Assembly: GCA_022791575.1 (NCBI GenBank)
Contig: JAAVZI010000032.1
Location: 1 to 51,393, forward strand
Direction: 5' to 3'
DNA length: 51,393 nucleotides
Source: Lachnospiraceae bacterium
Lineage (GTDB): Bacteria; Bacillota; Clostridia; Lachnospirales; Lachnospiraceae
Part shown: positions 50,786-51,393 of the stretch, in pieces
How positions within the stretch are numbered: the stretch's first letter is position 1
Layout: the number at the start of each line of letters is the position of its first letter
Position numbers and translations under genes: made by a program
Notes under the pieces: model-generated
The model's database searches: none
What the model saw: the letters and a program-made list of their open reading frames with translations, nothing else
What the model was told of the DNA's origin: nothing

Positions 50786-51016
50786 ATGTATAGTTTTGGA
50801 ATGCTATATCAGATTTTAGAAAGTTATGTAGAAAATAATATTGATGAAATAGAGCATGCATTTGTATATAGCTTAAAATGGCCAGACTCTTATATTTTAA
50901 AGATAAAAGATGAAAAATTCTGGGTAGAATTACAAAAAATATATGATGTTGTAATTTCTGAAAAAGAAAAAAAGGAGATCATTACGGTAGAAGGTTTGAA
51001 AAAGTTGCTAGTATGA
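50786..51016 (+). CDS. small hypothetical protein
   Basis: Acidic protein of 76 residues, probably soluble and helical (YSFGMLYQILESYVENNIDE…, ending in VEGLKKLLV). It begins 14 bases after the lipoprotein stop with GGGGAAGAAATAGG upstream. No family recognised. Its place behind the lipoprotein gene suggests co-transcription. Confidence 0.55.
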   Translation: MYSFGMLYQILESYVENNIDEIEHAFVYSLKWPDSYILKIKDEKFWVELQKIYDVVISEKEKKEIITVEGLKKLLV

Positions 51017-51107
51017 TTTTGTATTTTTCTGTTTGTTTGGCACTATATGATTCTAGGTTTGGATAAGATGACTTCTTAATAGTAAAAGATAATATGTATA
51101 ATTTATG

Positions 51108-51143
51108 GAGATAGGAAGCACTTGTGATTTCTATCTCTTTTTT
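51108..51143 (+). terminator. rho-independent terminator
   Basis: GAGATAG (51108-51114) pairs with CTATCTC (51131-51137), extended inward by A-T and one G-U pair, followed by TTTTTT. It ends the lipoprotein transcript. Confidence 0.7.
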
Positions 51144-51300
51144 CTATCCATATTGAAAAGTGTCAATATAGAGGGTATAATATTTGAAAAGTTTAATTAT
51201 GAAAAAAGGGAAGTGATCGCATGAGCCAGTCATTTAGTTACACAACAGAAGCGTAAGCGCCAAATATTCCTGCGGATTTCCAGATCCTCAAGTATCACCT

Positions 51301-51344
51301 ATAATTGTAGTCGATAGATATTTAGACTATTTCACTACAATTAT
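51301..51344 (+). promoter_or_regulatory. 11-bp inverted repeat upstream of the last gene
   Basis: ATAATTGTAGT (51301-51311) and ACTACAATTAT (51334-51344) are perfectly complementary, with a 22-base loop. It lies 13 bases ahead of the last start codon; it could be an operator, an attenuator or an element end. Confidence 0.45.
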
Positions 51345-51356
51345 GGAGGATAGGTT

Positions 51357-51393
51357 ATGACAGGTACTCGCAAAGCCCGTGTTCCGATGACGG
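51357..51393 (+). CDS. 5' end of an unidentified gene (partial)
   Basis: ATG at 51357 with GGAGGATAGG upstream; only 12 codons (MTGTRKARVPMT) lie in the window. An 11-codon frame at 51220-51255 precedes it and stops early. The short basic start would fit a mobile-element or phage gene, but nothing firm can be said. Confidence 0.35.
   Translation, partial: MTGTRKARVPMT

Noticed and set aside
1-51393. CRISPR arrays, tRNA and rRNA genes
   Set aside because: No regularly spaced repeat array, tRNA cloverleaf or rRNA-like segment was noticed on reading.

Overview
The window reads as a Bacillota chromosome, most probably a Lachnospiraceae-type gut anaerobe. The pointers are strong AGGAGG ribosome binding sites, a tandem feoA-feoA-feoB locus with a FeoB-associated Cys-rich peptide, DegV, a csrA-flagellin pair, a catalytic-domain-only tyrosine recombinase relic, a holin-like 32-residue peptide and DUF1848. 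This is inferred from gene content; no rRNA or tRNA was seen to confirm it.

Layout. 1-5.6 kb: small accessory genes (methyltransferase + DUF1848, ArsC/Spx-like protein, a NUDIX remnant, three hypothetical or YwqG-like genes that may be orphan immunity genes) and a 32-bp repeat. 5.6-11.1 kb: a sugar-acid locus with a FadR-type regulator, GntP permease, IlvD/Edd dehydratase and PfkB (KDG-type) kinase, with two matching 15-bp palindromic operator candidates. 11.6-16.8 kb: OmpR/histidine kinase pair with an ABC ATPase and a large FtsX-type permease. 17-18.4 kb: a holin-like small peptide and a MarR + YczE-like pair with a clear promoter and operators. 18.5-21 kb, minus strand: csrA, flagellin and two envelope or secreted proteins. 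21.1-21.8 kb: a broken tyrosine recombinase bracketed by inverted 16-bp core-like sites. 21.9-23.4 kb: trpF and an AraC regulator. 23.4-27.1 kb: DtxR/MntR regulator and the Feo iron system with repeated TTAGT-N4-ACTAA boxes. 27.1-30.8 kb: Cys-rich protein, DegV, and an AgrC/AgrA-like GHKL kinase + LytTR regulator.

From about 30.8 kb to the right end the base composition becomes strongly AT-rich and the functions change: this is an acquired island. It starts with a LytTR-type promoter and a 22-residue peptide containing four consecutive Trp, facing away from the kinase/regulator pair. A co-directional run of 14 biosynthetic genes follows (31.2-46.4 kb): three stand-alone carrier proteins, three stand-alone adenylating enzymes, an FkbH-like glyceryl-transfer enzyme, three BtrH/C39-like proteins (one fused to a lectin-like domain), an RRE(PqqD-like)-GNAT fusion, a radical SAM protein with a cysteine-less SPASM-like tail, a methyltransferase with an NPPF motif, and an ABC exporter. 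Just downstream lie two small peptides with the same YDKPIL leader motif and Val/Asn/Gly-rich hydrophobic C-terminal parts, one on each side of an SdpI-like immunity gene.

My reading is that this is an undescribed hybrid between a RiPP pathway and a stand-alone-carrier-protein (butirosin-side-chain-like) pathway, controlled by quorum-sensing-type signalling: ribosomal peptides would be recognised through an RRE and decorated with carrier-bound acyl groups. This is inference from domain content and synteny. The right edge (48-51.4 kb) holds a collapsed IS1182-like element, a membrane protein, a lipoprotein and the start of another gene.
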